Made by a program: the position numbers and the translations under genes
The notes under the pieces: model-generated
What the model saw: only the letters and a program-made list of their open reading frames with translations
Told to the model about the DNA's origin: nothing
Databases searched by the model: none
Source: Terebella lapidaria
Lineage: Eukaryota > Annelida > Polychaeta > Terebellida > Terebellidae
Length of the DNA stretch: 64,000 bases
Reading direction: 5' to 3'
NCBI GenBank assembly: GCA_949152475.1
Contig: OX424570.1
Span: forward strand, 22,440,694-22,504,693
Shown here: one piece after another, positions 1 to 10,286 of the stretch
Layout of the letters: each line of letters begins with the position of its first letter
Numbering within the stretch: position 1 is the stretch's first letter

Positions 1-1364
1 AAACATGCTAATTGATGTCCTTGACATTGTTCATAAAGATGGAGTGCCTTGAATCGATGGATAGGCCCAAAATCATGGCTCAAATGGCCCAAAAAGGCCT
101 AAAATTCAGTTTTTAGCTGTTTTCTCGAAAATTGCCTGATCGGTTTTCAGATTTTTGTTTCAAACCATGCTGATTGGGGTCCTTGATATTGTTTATAAAG
201 ATGGAGTGCCTTGAATCGATCGATAGGCCCAAACTTATGGCCCAAAAAGGCTCAAAATTTAGTTTTTGGTTGTCTTCTCGAAAACTATCTGATCAGTTTT
301 GAGATTTTTGTTCCAAAACATGCTAATTGGGGTCCTTGACATTGTTGACATTGTTTATAAAGCGAAGTGCCTTGAATTGCTGAAAAGCCCAATCTGTTGG
401 CTGGAGAGGCCTAAACAGGTCGATATTTACAAATTGCCATACAGGGCAAAATGCTTGTACATAGGACTTAGATTTGTATTATAAGCATATAGAAAGTCAT
501 ATATGGTGCATCTTTTTGTGACCTTGAGGTTGACCTCAGATGACCTTGGAGGCTGAATCTCAAGGTCACGGGGACATGAAATGTGTAAATTGGCCTCTAT
601 AGACAAAATGTTTGTAGATAACTAGGAAGTCTTTTGGTGACCTTGTTTCTGACCTCAGATGACCTTGAGTACTAAATCTCAATGTCATATCTGACATGAA
701 ATATGTAAATTGGCTTGTGGGGCTAAAACAATTGCACATACCGTATTGGTCCTGATAGTAGCACAGCGAGCCAAAGCAAGACCTCCTGCAGTAGAGCGCG
801 CCAAAATTAGGTCAACCTTGAGGTCAAATTTAAGAAAATCACTGAATAGTATACCTGTAGCCTTTAATTCCCTTTATAATGATTCAAATAACATAAGTGT
901 GTCGATTGGGACACTCCAAGATCTTACTTTAAAGATATGAAGTGAATTATGAGGATACAAAGATTGAACATTCTTGTGCAAAAGAGGGGGGCGCTTTACT
1001 ATTAGGGCGTGTGCCAGTATTAGGACCAATACGGTACAGGTTAGGATTGCATTATTATCGTACAGTCAGAAGAGCAGAAGGTCAACATCTTTTGTTGACC
1101 TAAAGGGATGTCAACCGTGAAGGCTTAATCTCAAGGTCATGCCTGACCTGAAATGTGTAAATTGGCCTTTACGGCCAATAGATAGACATTATATTTGTAT
1201 TATGAATATATGTTGTATACAAAATTATATACAGCACACCTAATGGTGACATTGACGTATGTACAGAAAGATGAACTTGATTGATAAATCTGAATGTCAT
1301 ATCTCACTAGGGTGCTCGAACCAAAGTGGTCCTGTAACCTATCTTAGCCCTTGGGCTAATTTTT
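1..1364 (+). mobile_element. 3' part of a GACCTTGA-rich repeat element (family A, Helitron-like architecture)
   Basis: The element runs in from beyond the left edge. It starts with about three diverged direct repeats of 150-165 bp (copies of TGCTAATTGGGGTCCTTGA near 6, 169 and 321). Units of about 125 bp follow, built around GACCTTGAG and CTCAAGGTCA (about 480-1260). The right end carries a family-A subterminal motif (CTGTAACCTA) followed by the hairpin TTAGCCC-TT-GGGCTAA at 1344-1359 and a T run. The same right end is seen at 25745-25764, and inverted at 5593-5615 and 46556-46575. No transposase or helicase reading frame is visible. The internal boundary between the two tandem types is approximate. 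Confidence 0.6.
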
Positions 1365-1469
1365 TATATTACAGTGAAGATATGGCGGTGCTATCGAAAG
1401 CCCCAGCAGTAGTCTACTTTAAACTAGAAGTTAGTGAGAGGGGTCACAGCTATGGCATCTCTTAACTTT

Positions 1470-1990
1470 GTTACACTTATTGAACCACTTTGCTGTGTTC
1501 GTTGTTCATGACATAGGCTTAGACACGCAACATCTCCACTGAATTGAATGGTTACAATATCAACTAGGAAATTAACGTTTAACTTTTATCACATCGGTTT
1601 TCAATCTCAGCATTATTGTAATTGTCTGCTGAATACATTTTTGTGTAGCCTACCCACTATAAAGCACCCGCGGGTATAGGCTATCAACTAACAAGAGAGG
1701 CGTTTTCATGCCGATATCTAGGCCTACTGATCAATGCAATATATACAGTGTCTTCTATCTGTCATTGGAATTTTGAGTTATAATCCTGAGCAAAGACTCA
1801 AAGAAATCCCAAATATCGAATGCGTCCAAAACATTTTCCATGCATCTCAGAAAAAAATTTGATGTGTCTAAATTATTTTCGGCAAATGAACATTAAAATT
1901 ACTTCATGCCAAAAAAATTATGCACCTGAAAAATTTCTAATGCATAAGCATCAGAAATGTTCCAGACCACTCGGACATGTTTTAGTATAT
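1470..1990. repeat. Duplicated TRIM-NHL upstream flank without its gene
   Basis: This stretch is similar to the DNA just upstream of the TRIM-NHL genes. Shared landmarks are the 'tattgaaccac..tgctgtgt' region, the 'acccgcggGTAT' region, and the A-rich 'aaacatttt..gatgcatctcag' region. It matches 4800-5330, 30607-31100 and, more weakly, 19190-19460. Because the genes here run leftwards, the gene belonging to this flank should lie to the left of 1470, where the family-A element and the window edge are. Either another copy lies outside the window or it has been lost. Confidence 0.55.
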
Positions 1991-2947
1991 AAAAAAACGA
2001 GAGAGGTAGGCGCCCTCAGGTCATTTTCTCTGTCTTGTATATAACACAAATCTAAGCTCTACTCGCATGTGTTGTGCCTGTAGAGATCAATTCACATTTC
2101 AGGTGAAATGTGATCTTGACGACCTAGACGCCGTTGCACCCCCCCCCCCCCATGCCCATGTTCTTTGCTTGATATGTATGTAGTACGTATGGTTGTCATA
2201 ATCTAGTTCTGCTTAAATACCGTTTATGAAGTGCCAGTGTAGCACACGGATACATTACATGTATTTGTGGGTCGCAGCAATAAATACTGTATTTGTAAAC
2301 ATTCATTGTTTTTCGAAGCAATTTTCCTATTATAAATGTAAGAGAATATCAAATGTTTTTTTTTGTTAATGGTAAAAACAGTTTGGTGTCAAAACGTTTA
2401 TTTGATATATTAACCCTCAAAATAAATCCTTCGAATCAACAAGGGAGAATACTTGAGAATACACTATTTTCTGGTACATAATCCTTTACCTATACTACAG
2501 GTGACAACATGTCATATACATATATGCCATATATTATATATACACGCATTAGACTGAATTACAGAAAAGATATCTATTGCAATTTGTTACTAATTTATTA
2601 TACATGATACTCAGTTTGGGGAAGTTTTGTCATATACCAACATATACATGTACTGTATATATGATAATGTTCATATTGATACATGTGGTCATATGTATTG
2701 GTACATACAAACGTTCATGAAACACATTTTTTGCCATGCATGGATTTTCTCACAGTAAACAATGGTAAAGCATATTCCCATCATTTTTGTAAGTATCATG
2801 TGTTTGAATGAACATGTCTGAACATACAAAATATCGTTAAAACGGTAAATATGTGTATTGCAAGACGTTTACTAGTATGTCAACCACAATCATGACCTAC
2901 AGGCCAGTGCGTGATTGATACAGAATGATGTTGCTACAATCAGTGGC
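1990..2947. repeat. Downstream flank of TRIM-NHL gene 1 (duplicated module)
   Basis: AT-rich non-coding DNA that is repeated with variation 3' of the other TRIM-NHL copies (8040-9060, 14205-14399 with 15888-17374, 20880-21780, 23640-24293 with 25765-26408). Landmarks are 'gagatcaattcacatttcagg', 'caacaagggagaatac', 'gtcatatacatatatgccat' and 'gtttggtgaagttttg'. A C tract lies at about 2140. No coding potential was seen. Confidence 0.6.
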
Positions 2948-4651
2948 TTATATTTCAAACAGCTGGATACGTGTATTACTACACTCGTACACGATAACAT
3001 GGTTACTATTTACAGCGACACTCCATGGATATCTCAGCTCTCCCGACTGATCTCCCGCTCTCCCCACCACACACACAAACTCTGCCCTGTCATTGAGTAC
3101 TATCAGCTGGTTATTACCTCTGTCTGCTATAATGATGTTACCAACACGATCAACAGTGACGTCACGTATACTTATGTAATTTTGTACATTAGGTATACAG
3201 AGTGTAATGTCACGTACATGTTCTCCACTCAGAGAAAAAATCCGCAGTCTGGATCCACCCCATTCACTCACCAGCACATGATTGTCTCTTGTAACGGCCA
3301 CACCTACAGGATAGCCTCTAAACCATGTAAACGGAACAGGTCTTCCGCCCCTTGACCCGATACTGCGTATGTATGAACCCTCGGTAGTCAAAACCTTTAC
3401 ACGGTAATTGTCACTGTCAGCCACTAGTAGCTCCCCTGTATGTGTCAATGCCAGGCCCCATGGATCATCAAACTGACCATTCCCAGAACCCTTGGAGCCG
3501 AATGTCCTGATGAGTCGGTAAGCTTTGTCATAAACTTTCACCCTGTTGTTACCACTGTCACACACATACAGGTCACCAGACGGACTCACACACAACCCTC
3601 GGGGACGACAGAACTGATGCTGCTGGTCACCTTCCTCACCAAATATCGACACCAGATTGAGGTCTCTGTCGTACACTTTAATATGATGGTTGTCTGTGTC
3701 AGATACGATGTACCTGTCGTTAGTACAGGTCACATAGCCCATACCAGCAAACTCCTCTCTTCCAGATCCCTGACTGCCTCTCACAGCTATGGACCTTGCC
3801 TGCGTGTAGTCTGGTGCCGGTCGATGGCTACTGCTCTCTGGCTGACTTTTTATATCTCCCACGTCAGGTACTGTCTGGGATTCTATGAACTTGTAATCTG
3901 TCAAGTTGGGTGGGGAGTTCTGCAAGTCGCGTATATCAACCAGAAACTTCACAACTTTTTCATTGATCTCAGTCAATGATTTTATTTGACTTTCTGTGTC
4001 GGATTTTGCATCTAACTCAATTTCAGACCTCATTAGAAATGGCTGGTACTTCTCTACTTCAGTCGAGATTTTTTGTTGCCATTTCAAATAACATTCCATG
4101 TTCAAGGCTCTCAATTGTGTGACTTTCCTTCTCAGCTCCACTTCCAGTTCTCTGATTCTCTCCTGATATTTGACAATAGATTTCTGGATGTCTTCTATTG
4201 TGGCAGCTGCCTTTGACCTCTCCTTGTCAAGGACAGTTTCGTCCTGCGTCAGTGCAGCAGACTTCTTCCTTTCCTGACGGAGTTGTCTTAGCTTATCCTT
4301 CACATCCCCTTGTAAGGTCTGCACGTGACTCTCCAGACACTTAGAGCACAGCTGTTTTTTGCAGTGACCGCACTGTGTGGCAATCTCGTCTCTCCGACAA
4401 AGCTCACACATCTCGTCAAGAATATCACACAGTGCAAAATTCCTGCGGAGTGCATCAACTTCACAGACTCGCTTACATTTTGGGCATTTGATCGGTGGCT
4501 TTTTGGACAAGGTGTCCACACAGCTATTGCAGAATGTGTGCTGACAGAATAAAGCCATCGGGACGTGATCCTTGAGGTCATAGTTCACCAAACAGATGCC
4601 ACATTCTAGCTGCTTCTGTAGAAAGCCTTCATCTGGTGTGACGTCAGCCAT
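2948..4651 (-). CDS. TRIM-NHL protein, gene 1 (RING / zinc-binding B-box-like / coiled coil / NHL)
   Basis: Single-exon gene of 567 codons from the MADV start. RING finger C3HC4 ligands are C17, C20, C36, H38, C41, C44, C56 and C59. A B-box-like zinc motif follows (C82, C85, C94, C97, C102, C105, H109). Residues about 110-250 are Lys/Glu/Leu-rich and look coiled-coil. A Pro/Ser/Gln linker leads to about six NHL repeats filling the rest of the protein (for example GDLYVCDSGNNRVKVYD and GNIIIADRGNNQLIVL). By family knowledge the RING recruits an E2 for ubiquitin transfer and the NHL propeller binds RNA or protein; the substrate here is unknown. An in-frame ATG lies 8 codons upstream (4675), but gene 2 has ATT there, while the MADV ATG (context ACCATGG) is present in all three intact copies. 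Oddity: a short insertion in the fourth blade changes GSRGEGPGQF to a longer Pro/Phe-containing loop. Antisense open frames across the gene are shadows. Confidence 0.9.
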   Translation of the reverse strand: MADVTPDEGFLQKQLECGICLVNYDLKDHVPMALFCQHTFCNSCVDTLSKKPPIKCPKCKRVCEVDALRRNFALCDILDEMCELCRRDEIATQCGHCKKQLCSKCLESHVQTLQGDVKDKLRQLRQERKKSAALTQDETVLDKERSKAAATIEDIQKSIVKYQERIRELEVELRRKVTQLRALNMECYLKWQQKISTEVEKYQPFLMRSEIELDAKSDTESQIKSLTEINEKVVKFLVDIRDLQNSPPNLTDYKFIESQTVPDVGDIKSQPESSSHRPAPDYTQARSIAVRGSQGSGREEFAGMGYVTCTNDRYIVSDTDNHHIKVYDRDLNLVSIFGEEGDQQHQFCRPRGLCVSPSGDLYVCDSGNNRVKVYDKAYRLIRTFGSKGSGNGQFDDPWGLALTHTGELLVADSDNYRVKVLTTEGSYIRSIGSRGGRPVPFTWFRGYPVGVAVTRDNHVLVSEWGGSRLRIFSLSGEHVRDITLCIPNVQNYISIRDVTVDRVGNIIIADRGNNQLIVLNDRAEFVCVVGRAGDQSGELRYPWSVAVNSNHVIVYECSNTRIQLFEI

Positions 4652-5592
4652 GGTGTGATTTCTGAAAGTGACCATGATTTTTCATTTGAGTGCTTGAGTA
4701 TTTGACATGTATTCATATTTTGGATTTTTTGGCACATCAATTTTTAGTAGCCTATAATAGTACAAATACGATGGTGCTAGCGATAGTTAGTGGTGGTTAG
4801 TTAGTGGTGGTAGTCTTTGTTACCCTTATTGAACCACATTGCTGTGTATACATTTAATGTTCATGGCAGAGGTCTGGACATGCAACAGTCCAGTCACCAA
4901 ACTGAATGGTTTGAAAATGTCAACCAGGAACTTCGTTTACTTTCTTCGTAACATTGATTTCTCTACGCATTATTGGATTTGTCTGGTTACATTATTGGTG
5001 TACCTGTACTATAGATAAGAACCCGCGAGTATGGGCTACCAAGAGACATGTTTTATGTTGCTATCTAGGCCTACTGGTTTAATATCTACAATGGTTTCTA
5101 TCTGCTATAATTTTGAGTGTTACTTTTGAGCAAAGATTCGAAGAAATTACCAAATATATGCGGTACTTTCAAGTCCATCTAAAACATTTTCGATGCATCT
5201 GAAACAATTTTGGAACATGAACATCGAAAATAGTTCATGCTTAAGATGCACCCAAAACATTTCCGATGCAAAAACATCAGAACATCAGAAATTTTTCAGA
5301 CATATTGGACATGGTGCACCAGAAATAATTTACCATGCATAGAAAATATTTCTGATGCATCAAAAATATTTGAGGCACATCTTAAATCTGTTCTATGTAT
5401 CAGAAATATTTTCTGGGCAGTGCAATATTTTAGATGCATCAAAAAGAGTTTAGACGCATGAATTTTTTTAGACACAATGTAAATGCTATAGATACCTTGA
5501 AATGGACTATATTTTGTAATTTCTTCATTGAATCTTTGTCACAAAGCAAAAACGACAAATTATGGCAGACAAAAGCCACCGTACATGTAATT
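4652..5592. repeat. Upstream flank of TRIM-NHL gene 1
   Basis: Presumed promoter and 5' region of gene 1. It is closely similar to the DNA upstream of gene 3 (28092-28282 continuing at 30614-31345, where a transposon splits it). From about 5140 it becomes a degenerate A/T-rich tract full of GATGCATC and AGAAATATT words. I could not identify a TATA box or initiator. Confidence 0.5.
4955..5267 (+). repeat. Inverted duplication, arm 1 (313 bp)
   Basis: These 313 bases recur as an almost exact reverse complement at 6296-6608; I found one mismatch, near 6600. The segment belongs to the TRIM upstream flank, so this is the source arm. Confidence 0.85.
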
Positions 5593-7342
5593 AAAAATTA
5601 GGCCAAGGGCCGAAAATAGGTTACCGGACAATATTTAATATCTTAGATGTTAGCCAGGTCACTGGTTGAATTCAAGGTCAAGAGAATATTCAGCATATAT
5701 AACATTAAGCATATATCATGTCCACAGTTGATTGCTAAGCTGTAAATTCAATAATCAGAGAGATATTAGCAATTTTGTGCGGTGGCCTTGAGAATGAAGG
5801 GGCAAAGGTCGAATTCAAGGTCATCAAAATATTCAATGTATATCATTTTCTATATCATGTCCACAATTGATTCCCAAGCCATACAGTCAATAGAGGAGCA
5901 AGATATGAGCCGGTTTGTCCTGTGACCTTGAAAATGAGGTCAGAGGTCAAATTCAAGGTCCCGAGAATATTCAGCATATATCATTTCCTATATGTCCACA
6001 ATTGATTCTAAAGCTGTAAAATCGATAATAAGTGAGCTATTAGCTATTTTGTCCTGTGACCTTGAAAATGAGGTCAAAGGTCAAATTCAAGGTCATGACA
6101 ATAATCTGCATATATCATTTCCTATAAGTTCATAATTGATTGCTAAGCTGTAAAGTTGATAACAAGCGAGATATTAGCCATTTTGTCCTGTGACCTTGAA
6201 AATGAGGTCGAAGGTCCAATTCAAGGTCATCAGAATATTCAGCATATATCATTTCCTATATGTCCACAATTGATTCCTAAGCTGTAGAGTCTAAAATCGG
6301 AAATGTTTTGGGTGCATCTTAAGCATGAACTATTTTCGATGTTCATGTTCCAAAATTGTTTCAGATGCATCGAAAATGTTTTAGATGGACTTGAAAGTAC
6401 CGCATATATTTGGTAATTTCTTCGAATCTTTGCTCAAAAGTAACACTCAAAATTATAGCAGATAGAAACCATTGTAGATATTAAACCAGTAGGCCTAGAT
6501 AGCAACATAAAACATGTCTCTTGGTAGCCCATACTCGCGGGTTCTTATCTATAGTACAGGTACACCAATAATGTAACCAGACAAATCCAATAATGCGTAA
6601 AGAAATCATGGCGAGATATAAGCCATTTTGTGCTCTGACCTTGAAACTGAGGTCAGAGGTCAAATTCAAGGTCACGAGAATATTCAGCATATATTATTTC
6701 CTATATGTCCACAATTGATTCCTAAGCTGTAGAGTCGATAATAAGCGAGATATAAGCCATTTTGTGCTCTGACCTTGAAACTGAGGTCAGAGGTCAAATT
6801 CAAGGTCACGACAATATTCAGCATATATCATTTCCTATATGTCCACAATTGATTCCTAGTCTCCAATCTCAATATCAAGTGAGATATTAGGCATAATGTG
6901 TCCCATTATAAAGCATAGGAGAATTTAACATGGGAAAGTCCCATTTGGGCCGAGTTTGGGCCAAAATGGCCCACTTCGAGCGATTAAAGCACAACGAAAT
7001 TTATAGACGTCATAGGAGTACATATGAGGAGTCTTATTTATCAAAAAGAAAAAAAGTTACTGAACAGATTTTGAGAAAATGGCCGCCAAAGTCCAAAATC
7101 AGGCATTTTTCGTCGAAAACGGCCGCCATTTTGAAAAAAATGTGAAAATAAAAAAACTAAAAAATACTTCCATTTGAATTATTTTTAAGTATTTTTGTGC
7201 AAAATTTCAGAAAAATTCGCCTGTAAACAAAAAAGATAAAAATGTGGACGACGACGACGACGACGGACGACGGACGACGGACGACGGACGACGGACCCAA
7301 CGCCATGCCAATAGGTTATCGGACCATAGGTCCGGTAACCTA
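5593..7342 (-). mobile_element. Family-A element in the gene 1 upstream flank, with nuclear-receptor-site array
   Basis: Read on the minus strand, the 5' end is the hairpin GGTTACCGGACC-tat-GGTCCGATAACC (7315-7342) followed by GGCATGGCGTTGGG and a GAC/CGT-rich tract. The 3' end is TCCGGTAACCTA followed by a hairpin (TT-GGCC-AAG-GGCC) at about 5597-5613. The middle (about 5640-6880) is a tandem array of roughly 125-130 bp units containing TGACCTTGA, AGGTCAxAGGTCA and TCAAGGTCA. The array is interrupted by the inverted flank copy at 6296-6608. The insertion is shown by the uninterrupted paralogous site at about 31350-31365. No protein-coding frame is present. Confidence 0.7.
6296..6608 (-). repeat. 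Inverted duplication, arm 2 (313 bp) inside the family-A element
   Basis: Reverse-complement copy of 4955-5267. It interrupts the periodic GACCTTGA units, so flank DNA was copied into the transposon body. The near-perfect match implies recent origin or gene conversion. Confidence 0.85.
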
Positions 7343-9259
7343 AAATCAGTCTACTCTAAAACAGTAAACTGGTAAACATGACTTGTAAGGTCTTAGCTGT
7401 TCAGGGCTACTCTATCAGAGTACAGTATTATCTGTTTAGATACATATTGAAACTAGGCAAAAACGGATTCAATTCTAAAATGAATTTGGGTCAAATGTAG
7501 GCTAGCTCACCTGTTCACAAACACAGACAGCAGACTAGGTAGTAAGTATAACCGACACAGAAAGCTGCGTTGATCAATAATTGATGGCTGGGCCGGTGAA
7601 GCAATGCTAACGATTTGTTGATTGTATGCACCTCACCATGGATAGATCACGATGTCCTATGTCCCGTATTTGTCACTATTTACAAGAGTATTCAGCGTAA
7701 CATTCACGCCAATATTTTTCTGGTAACAAACTTACAATGGGGCTTTCCCAGAGTCCGTGGAAAACCCTACGGAAACCCATACGTGACTTGATAAAGCAGT
7801 GTAGGACATTCCATCAACATCAAAACGCGCTTGAGTATACATGTCCCTGTAGGGCTACTCGTGGCAGTGTGCTCATTAGGCTTCTTAAAAATGTTCCTTT
7901 CGTAGCGGTGTTAGATCTTTCATTCCGTTAATATTATAATATAAAAAAACACGGCGTTCATACATGTGACTCCAATTTAAACTGAAAACTATAGATAATT
8001 CGGTTGTACTCGCGTCCTCCTCGGTCATGTTTTCTCGTCTTATACATAACACAACTCTAAAGCTCTATCCAAATAAGTTTTGCCTGCAGAGATCAATTCA
8101 CATTTCAGGTTAAACGCGACCTTGAAGTTCACACTCATTTGGGATCATATATGACTTACTACATCTTAAAAATATATATCCTGAGATCTATCCACAAGAA
8201 TATCGTCTGTGGAACCAATGTACACACATTCCAGAACAACGTACTGTATGAACTTCTAAATACAACTCAAGGTCATATAAGGCAAAAATTCAAGGCTACC
8301 AAAAGATCACTCTTGATAGTAGAAACACATCGGAAATCACCGGTATGCTCTATGTCTACATTATAATGGACATATGTTTTGAAATAAAATTCATCAAAAG
8401 CATCCAGATTATAAACACTGAAGTATTGTATTACAAATGAACTCCAGCCAATGCTTTGGAATATGACTGCATCTGCTATTATCCTATCATTGAAATAATG
8501 CTATCAAGTAGTATGACTCGCATATTACAACTATTATGCTGGTAGTTGCAGATATTGAAATCATCAATAATGATTACGATGTAGGAAACACATAGAACAG
8601 TTATGAAAACTAATTGATGATTGATAAATTATTATGCCTGTGTGAAATAATGAAGTTAATTAATGCTACTGAAATGTGTAAGGTCCTATGTCATTTACTC
8701 CTTGGTATTATATTATCAAGGAGTCACTGTTAGGTAGTGATGATATTCGATCAGGGATGACGAGAACGACAAGGTATTAGCGGGATACACCTACGAAATA
8801 ATGACCATAAATCCTTGAATATGAAAACTATCAGGATTAGTGCAATGATACTCATGCTCATGTTGTTTGTTTGATATGTATGTAGCACGTATGACTGTCA
8901 TAATCTAGTGTAGCTCACTGTTACATTACAAACTGTATTTATAAACAATCATTGTTTTTTCGAAGCAATTTCCCTGTTATAAATGTAAGAGAAAATCAAA
9001 TGGTTTGTTGTGTTAATGGTAATAAATGTTTGATGTCAAAATATTTATTTGATATTATGAAGAATATTTTTACGGGTTATTATTGAACCCTACATGTCGT
9101 ATAGTTCATGTAGCGTTGTGCTAAATCCATGTTTTATTGAGTAAACAATTCGGCGAGGGGTAGTGTCTCTATCACTCACACAATCACTCCTATACGTTGA
9201 GTTTCCACGTCCGGACAGTACAATATCACGATACAGTTAATCCGGAATGATTCACCACT
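7343..9259. repeat. Duplicated cluster flank, no gene
   Basis: 7343-7960 matches 31360-31471 joined to 33255-33745, a continuous version of that flank. 7960-9060 is the TRIM downstream-flank module (compare 1990-2400, 16000-16790 and 23640-24290). A TRIM-NHL gene would be expected further right in this unit, but a large hAT-like element starts at 9268 and no TRIM fragment is visible. No coding region seen. Confidence 0.5.
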
Positions 9260-9468
9260 ATTTGTAGCAGGGGCGGATCCAGGAAGATGTGTTAGGGGAT
9301 GGGGGGGATAGTTCAAGGCAGATATGGCAATACTGACTAGAGTGATCAAGGGAAGCGAGAAGTCATTCCGGTCTGGGGGTCCGGGGGCGCCACAAGCCCC
9401 CTGGGAAAAAATGGAAATTTATAGTTTTTAGATTTTATAGCACTTCTGGTGTGTATTTTAGGGGTCCT

Positions 9469-9595
9469 ATGGAGTTCATAATGGAGAAATAGTTATTAAA
9501 AAAAAAAAAAATTCGGACATCAGAGCGTTGGCCCAACGCTCTAATACCCGAATTGTTTTTTTTAAAAACTATTTCTCCATCATGAACTCCAAAGG
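9469..9595. repeat. Long hairpin around an A/T stretch
   Basis: GGAGTTCATAATGGAGAAAT (about 9471-9490) is complemented by ATTTCTCCATCATGAACTCC (about 9572-9591), with AACTA/TAGTT and A/T tracts inside and an inner stem AGAGCGTTGG-CCCAACGCTCT at the tip. It is an imperfect palindrome of about 120 bp within the hAT-like element, possibly a small foldback insertion. Confidence 0.7.
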
Positions 9596-10286
9596 AAGCC
9601 CCCAACCCTCTACATGTCTCTGTGCTGACTTTTTTTATGGAGGTTTCATGCCAACCTATCGACGCACGTTTTGGCATGTTAACGTTTAGATACCTACTTC
9701 AAATGAAGATTTTCTTCGTCCTTGACATAAAATCTCTCGAATTGATGGGAAACTTTGACTATTCCACAGATATATCAGGCATGAATCGATGTGCTAGGTT
9801 TGAGAAAATTACGTAAAATGTTCAAATTATGTGAAAACGTCCCAAAATGGCGGAGCCGATGGAAATTGACGTTCCCAGAATGCAAAGCAAATTTTACCAC
9901 AATCACGCATATTTTGGAACACAATTTCTGTTCAGCAATTCGTGCATGCATACATGCATGTGGGCATCTGCGTGTGGACATTTTTAGCGTTATGAAGTAA
10001 ACACAACGATTCGTCTGCGATGCTACGGCTACAATTACCGTAATTTGACGTATTTTATAAAATGACAATTAAGCTGGTGTTCTGCGCTGGATTGTGAAGT
10101 CTTTTTATTCTTAATTGGTATTTAGGTAAAATACCAGTGAAGGCATGCGTTAGGCATATCTGATGATATCAGATGCAGATATTCCTCATAATTTCCAATG
10201 TTTTGAGAATATTTCAATGAGGTTCCATATCATTTTAGCAGGCGCATCTGTTCCATTGATCGATTTTAAAATAAATGTTACTTATT

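Noticed and set aside
2915..3979. Plus-strand open frames of 146 and 179 codons
   Set aside because: They are antisense to the NHL part of TRIM gene 1. The same pattern recurs opposite genes 2 and 3 and has no domain similarity.
4652..4675. Upstream ATG adding eight residues to TRIM gene 1 (also gene 3 at 28115)
   Set aside because: Gene 2 has ATT at that position, while the MADV ATG with strong context is present in all three. The upstream start remains possible.
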